A stretch of 9,665 nt of DNA from an uncultured Clostridia bacterium. GTDB taxonomy: Bacteria > Bacillota > Clostridia > TANB77 > CAG-508. Positions 7,941 to 9,665 of this stretch are shown here, piece after piece. The stretch is from the NCBI GenBank assembly GCA_947626205.1, contig CANQRO010000055.1, positions 1-9,665 on the forward strand, read 5' to 3'. The notes beneath the pieces are model-generated. The model saw nothing but the letters and a program-made list of their open reading frames with translations. It was not told the DNA's origin and did no database searches. The position numbers and the translations under genes were made by a program. Every line of letters starts with the position of its first letter. Position 1 is the first letter of the stretch.

Positions 7941-8754
7941 GTTCCATTTCTGATTTTACTTCAAACTTCATTTCATTTTTTGCGCTAACTTCTCGTTTTA
8001 TTCTTATTATTTCAACTTCTCCTATTCCAGTGATCCTCATCATTTCTTGAAGTGACATATTGGGATATGATCTCATTAGTTGTCTAATTGTTTGACATTT
8101 ATTAATATGCTCTATTTCCTGTTTTATTTGATTTAAGTTATTTATTCCTAAATATTTCATATCAGGATTATTAAGAATAGTATTCAAAAAATACATTGCT
8201 TTTTCTGTCTGTTTTGTTCTTATAAAACCATTAATTAATAAAACTAGATCATCATAACTAACTTTATTATATTTTTGTTCCACTAATTTTCTATAAGCTT
8301 CTACGTCTTCCTTTGTTATTGTATTCTTTGCTATTTTATTTATAATATTATTCCTAGTTACTTCAAATCTACTTATTTTTGGTCTTTTTTCTGTTAGTTG
8401 TTGATTTTGATTATTTTGATTATTTTGATTATTTTGTTTACTTATTTTTTTTAATCTCAAATATACTGATGTATAACTGATACCTGTCTCTTTTGCTATT
8501 TCTGGTCCAGACTTGCCACTTTGTATAGCTCGTATTATTTCTTCATCGCTTACTTTACTTTTTCTTCCTCTGTTTTCTGAAAATTTGCCACTATTTATTG
8601 CTGTTTCTTCAGCATTTCTTACCGTTTGTGGATCTATATGTTTTATTCTGCTATATATTGCTTGCACTGAGCTTCCTGCTTCTTCTGCTATTTGTTTTAC
8701 TGTCATTCCCTCTTTTATGGATTGTATTATTTTTTCATTACTTATCTTTATCAT
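7936..8754 (-). CDS. Multi-HTH DNA-binding protein with Gln/Asn linker (putative regulator)
   Basis: This is a 272-residue protein with no family that I can name. Two homologous HTH modules occupy about 5-41 and 69-104. The pattern is S-[ND]-E-x-I-I-x-x-I-x-x-G, then [QE]-IA-[EK]-E-[AT]-G, then a recognition helix ending in YSRIK or YLRLK. A basic stretch (NRGRKSK, 61-67) separates them. Residues 107-119 are NNQ repeats, a flexible linker. Residues about 130-220 are helical; YDDLVLLINGFIRTKQTEKA (167-186) looks TPR- or PPR-like. Residues 222-255 resemble a third, degenerate HTH. There is no signal peptide or membrane segment, so it should act on DNA in the cytoplasm. The start is ATG at 8754 with AGAAGGG upstream; its N-terminus matches that of the divergent gene at 9085. 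It has its own promoter. Isoleucine codons read here are mostly ATA, whereas those sampled in rpoB are mostly ATT. A regulatory role is inferred. Confidence 0.85.
   Translation of the reverse strand: MIKISNEKIIQSIKEGMTVKQIAEEAGSSVQAIYSRIKHIDPQTVRNAEETAINSGKFSENRGRKSKVSDEEIIRAIQSGKSGPEIAKETGISYTSVYLRLKKISKQNNQNNQNNQNQQLTEKRPKISRFEVTRNNIINKIAKNTITKEDVEAYRKLVEQKYNKVSYDDLVLLINGFIRTKQTEKAMYFLNTILNNPDMKYLGINNLNQIKQEIEHINKCQTIRQLMRSYPNMSLQEMMRITGIGEVEIIRIKREVSAKNEMKFEVKSEMEL
8398..8436 (-). repeat. 9-bp microsatellite encoding an NNQ linker
   Basis: The unit AATAATCAA is repeated three times on the coding strand, followed by AAT CAA CAA. It encodes residues 107-119 of the HTH protein. The period is a multiple of three, so slippage would lengthen or shorten the linker between the HTH pair and the C-terminal half without a frameshift. 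Confidence 0.85.
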
Positions 8755-8797
8755 ATTTTTCCCTTCTATTTATAATTATAATTTAATTTTTCTTGGT

Positions 8798-8840
8798 TAC
8801 TTGTGCATTATTATATTCTCATTTGTGCTATTTTGCAAGT
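8798..8840. promoter_or_regulatory. Operator-like words in the promoter of the minus-strand HTH gene
   Basis: Read on the minus strand, ACTTGCAAAAT (8840-8830) overlaps the -35 box and AATGCACAAGTA (8809-8798) overlaps the start of transcription. Both recur, identical, at the -35 of the divergent gene (9009-9030). A third related word, AGCACAAAT (8829-8821), lies in the spacer. All can be read as half-sites of the form ACTTG(T/C)(G/A)(C/A)A. Placement over the -35 and start sites would suit repression, perhaps by one of the flanking HTH proteins; this is inferred. Confidence 0.6.
8810..8838 (-). promoter_or_regulatory. Promoter of the minus-strand HTH gene
   Basis: TTGCAA (8838-8833) and a perfect TATAAT (8815-8810) on the minus strand are 17 nt apart. 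The expected start of transcription is near 8803, about 50 nt before the ATG at 8754. The box and spacer arrangement matches that of the divergent gene almost base for base from ACTTGCAAAAT to the -10. Confidence 0.82.
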
Positions 8841-8850
8841 ATTGCTATAG

Positions 8851-8885
8851 AAAAAAGAATAACTTTCCTAAGTTATCCTTTTTTT
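8851..8885 (-). terminator. Intrinsic terminator between the divergent promoters
   Basis: On the minus strand AAGGATAACTT pairs with AAGTTATTCTT around an AGGA loop, and flanking A and T runs extend the stem to 15 bp (8884-8870 with 8865-8851, one G-U). The U-rich 3' arm ends in TTTTTTC. The plus strand has one A-C mismatch but a T7 tail, so it may work both ways. It stands 12 nt before the -35 box of the minus-strand HTH gene. It must therefore stop something initiated further right, or insulate the two divergent units. Confidence 0.75.
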
Positions 8886-8979
8886 ATATATGAAAAATCA
8901 AAAATTTTGCTATATAACAAAGTTAATCCAATTTAGACTATACGTGGATGAGAAACATCTTGTATATGTATCAAAACTA
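8851..8979 (-). ncRNA. Candidate small RNA between the divergent HTH genes
   Basis: An extended -10 (TGTTATAAT, with TATAAT at 8990-8985) on the minus strand would start a transcript near 8979. The intrinsic terminator at 8884-8851 would end it after about 130 nt. Inside are TATAC-GATG / CATC-GTATA (8968-8939) and a second hairpin, AGTCTAA with TTAACT and one bulged base (about 8939-8921). No ORF with a ribosome binding site is seen. The -35 region is weak, and it matches no RNA family that I recognise. Alternatively, the terminator is only an insulator. Confidence 0.35.
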
Positions 8980-9008
8980 CTTTTATTATAACATCTTTTT
9001 TAATTTAA

Positions 9009-9030
9009 AATGCACAAGTACTTGCAAAAT
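9009..9030. promoter_or_regulatory. Operator-like palindrome over the -35 of the HTH-array gene
   Basis: AATGCACAAGTA (9009-9020) runs into ACTTGCAAAAT (9020-9030) and produces the perfect palindrome CAAGTACTTG (9015-9024) at the upstream edge of the -35 box. The same two words occur in the promoter of the divergent HTH gene, there separated by 20 nt. Identity of a 12-mer and an 11-mer between two promoters is hard to explain by base composition. A common DNA-binding regulator is the simplest reading. Confidence 0.65.
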
Positions 9031-9050
9031 TATGTAAATCATTATATAAT
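9022..9050 (+). promoter_or_regulatory. Promoter of the HTH-array gene
   Basis: TTGCAA (9022-9027) and a perfect TATAAT (9045-9050) on the plus strand are 17 nt apart, with initiation expected near 9057. AGAAAGG (9066-9072) lies 12 nt before the ATG at 9085. The -35 is identical to that of the divergent gene. Confidence 0.82.
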
Positions 9051-9084
9051 ATTGTCGAATATATAAGAAAGGCAAGATTATATA

Positions 9085-9665
9085 ATGAATATAAGTAATG
9101 AAAGTATATTAGAAAGCATAAGAGCCGGAAAGACACAAAAAGAAATAGCAGACGAACAAGGCGTAGTTCAACAAACCATATCTAATAGAATAAAGCAAAT
9201 AGATAGTAAATTGGTAGAAGATGCAAAAAAAGAGGGAAAAGAAAAAAGAAATGAAGCAAGAAATTACAAGCTAAGTGAAAGTATATTAGAAGGTATAAGA
9301 GCTGGAAAGACTCAAAAAGAAATAGCAGATGAACACAAGATATCAAAATCAACCGTGTATAATAGAATAAAACAAATGGATAGTAAATTGATAGAAGAGG
9401 CAAGAAAAGAAGGAAAAGAAAAAAGAAATGAAGCAAGAAATTACAAGCTAAGTGAAAGTATATTAGAAGGTATAAGAGCTGGAAAGACTCAAAAAGAAAT
9501 AGCAGATGAACACAAGATATCAAAATCAACCGTGTATAATAGAATAAAACAAATGGATAGTAAATTGATAGAAGAGGCAAGAAAAGAAGGAAAAGAAAAA
9601 AGAAATGAAGCAAGAAATTACAAGCTAAGTGAAAGTATATTAGAAGGTATAAGAGCTGGAAAGAC
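9085..9665 (+). CDS. Tandem HTH-repeat DNA-binding protein (3' end outside the window)
   Basis: The frame opens with ATG at 9085 and has no stop before the window edge, giving at least 193 residues. It is built only of 59-residue modules. Each has an HTH (SESILEGIRAGKTQKEIADE, then a turn and the recognition helix ending STVYNRIKQMD) followed by a highly charged Lys/Glu/Arg-rich segment, probably a helix, ending NEARNY. Unit 1 covers residues 3-61, unit 2 62-120 and unit 3 121-179; unit 4 begins at 180. Units 2 and 3 are identical. Unit 1 differs from them at 16 of 59 positions, half of these in the turn and recognition helix. The modules are homologous to those of the minus-strand HTH protein, and both proteins begin with a short basic or Asn lead into ISNE. 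No catalytic domain, signal or membrane segment is visible. The total length, C-terminus and function are unknown. Binding of repeated or clustered DNA sites is inferred. Confidence 0.88.
   Translation, partial: MNISNESILESIRAGKTQKEIADEQGVVQQTISNRIKQIDSKLVEDAKKEGKEKRNEARNYKLSESILEGIRAGKTQKEIADEHKISKSTVYNRIKQMDSKLIEEARKEGKEKRNEARNYKLSESILEGIRAGKTQKEIADEHKISKSTVYNRIKQMDSKLIEEARKEGKEKRNEARNYKLSESILEGIRAGK
9091..9665 (+). repeat. In-frame 177-bp tandem repeat array
   Basis: Units lie at 9091-9267, 9268-9444, 9445-9621 and from 9622 to the edge. Reading base by base, units 2 and 3 are identical over 177 nt and the 44 visible nt of unit 4 match them. Unit 1 is diverged, but its last 33 nt are identical to the others. 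The period is 59 codons, so gain or loss of units keeps the frame. The array is unfinished here and its copy number cannot be told. Confidence 0.97.

Larger units (their letters stand above)
8755..9084. other. Divergent intergenic region of 330 bp
   Basis: No protein gene is supported here. From left to right it holds the leader and promoter of the minus-strand HTH gene (to 8838), an intrinsic terminator (8851-8885), a possible small RNA with an extended -10 at 8990-8985, and the promoter and ribosome binding site AGAAAGG (9066-9072) of the plus-strand HTH-array gene. An imperfect palindrome lies near the middle of the small-RNA interval (about 8939-8968): TATAC and GATG pair with CATC and GTATA on either side of a 5-nt loop. 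Confidence 0.8.

Noticed and set aside
8513..8893. Plus-strand hydrophobic frame of 126 codons resembling a membrane protein
   Set aside because: It is antisense to the HTH gene and runs through that gene's promoter and the terminator. Its hydrophobicity reflects the complement of A-rich codons.
9182..9613. Minus-strand open frame of 143 codons, Leu/Phe-rich and internally repeated
   Set aside because: It is the mirror of the HTH array. Its repetition comes from the 177-bp units, there is no ribosome binding site, and the plus-strand frame has clear HTH modules and a promoter.
9091..9665. CRISPR-like array
   Set aside because: The repeats are contiguous 177-bp coding units without unique spacers, and they keep an open reading frame.

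Overview
The window is AT-rich bacterial chromosome, most likely from a low-GC Bacillota of clostridial type. This rests on the lineage-typical N-termini of the two RNA polymerase subunits, strong GGAGG/GAGGTGAT ribosome binding sites, TTGACA/TATAAT promoters, U-tailed terminators and heavy AGA/ATA/TTA codon use. No species can be named from the sequence alone.

Positions 1-7900 hold a core transcription locus read leftward (minus strand). rpoB (beta subunit) is followed by rpoC (beta' subunit), with a 174-nt gap. rpoB has its own strong promoter (TTGACA / extended TGaTATAAT at 7898-7869) and a leader of about 210 nt. The leader carries a duplicated hairpin-like motif. A long, two-sided intrinsic terminator follows rpoC directly. 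Just beyond it, a near-consensus promoter (48-20) fires leftward out of the window, so the next gene cluster starts its own transcription. The usual upstream partners rplJ and rplL are absent. Their place is taken by an unrelated regulator-like gene.

Positions 7936-9665 are the accessory part. A minus-strand gene (7936-8754) encodes a 272-residue protein with two N-terminal helix-turn-helix (HTH) modules, a Gln/Asn-rich linker and a helical C-terminal half ending in a possible third HTH. Divergent from it, a plus-strand gene starts at 9085 and runs off the right edge. It consists of 59-residue HTH modules in tandem (period 177 bp): unit 1 is diverged, units 2 and 3 are identical base for base, and unit 4 begins identically. 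The modules of the two genes are visibly homologous, and both open with nearly the same N-terminus.

The 330-bp divergent intergenic region holds a -35/-10 pair for each gene. Two words, AATGCACAAGTA (12 nt) and ACTTGCAAAAT (11 nt), occur once in each promoter, which suggests a shared operator and possible self- or cross-regulation. Between the two promoters lie a minus-strand extended -10 and an intrinsic terminator about 130 nt apart, which may delimit a small RNA. The expanding HTH array, its divergent relative and their shared operators are the most unusual content. rpoB and rpoC themselves look fully intact and ordinary, including an apparently wild-type rifampicin pocket.
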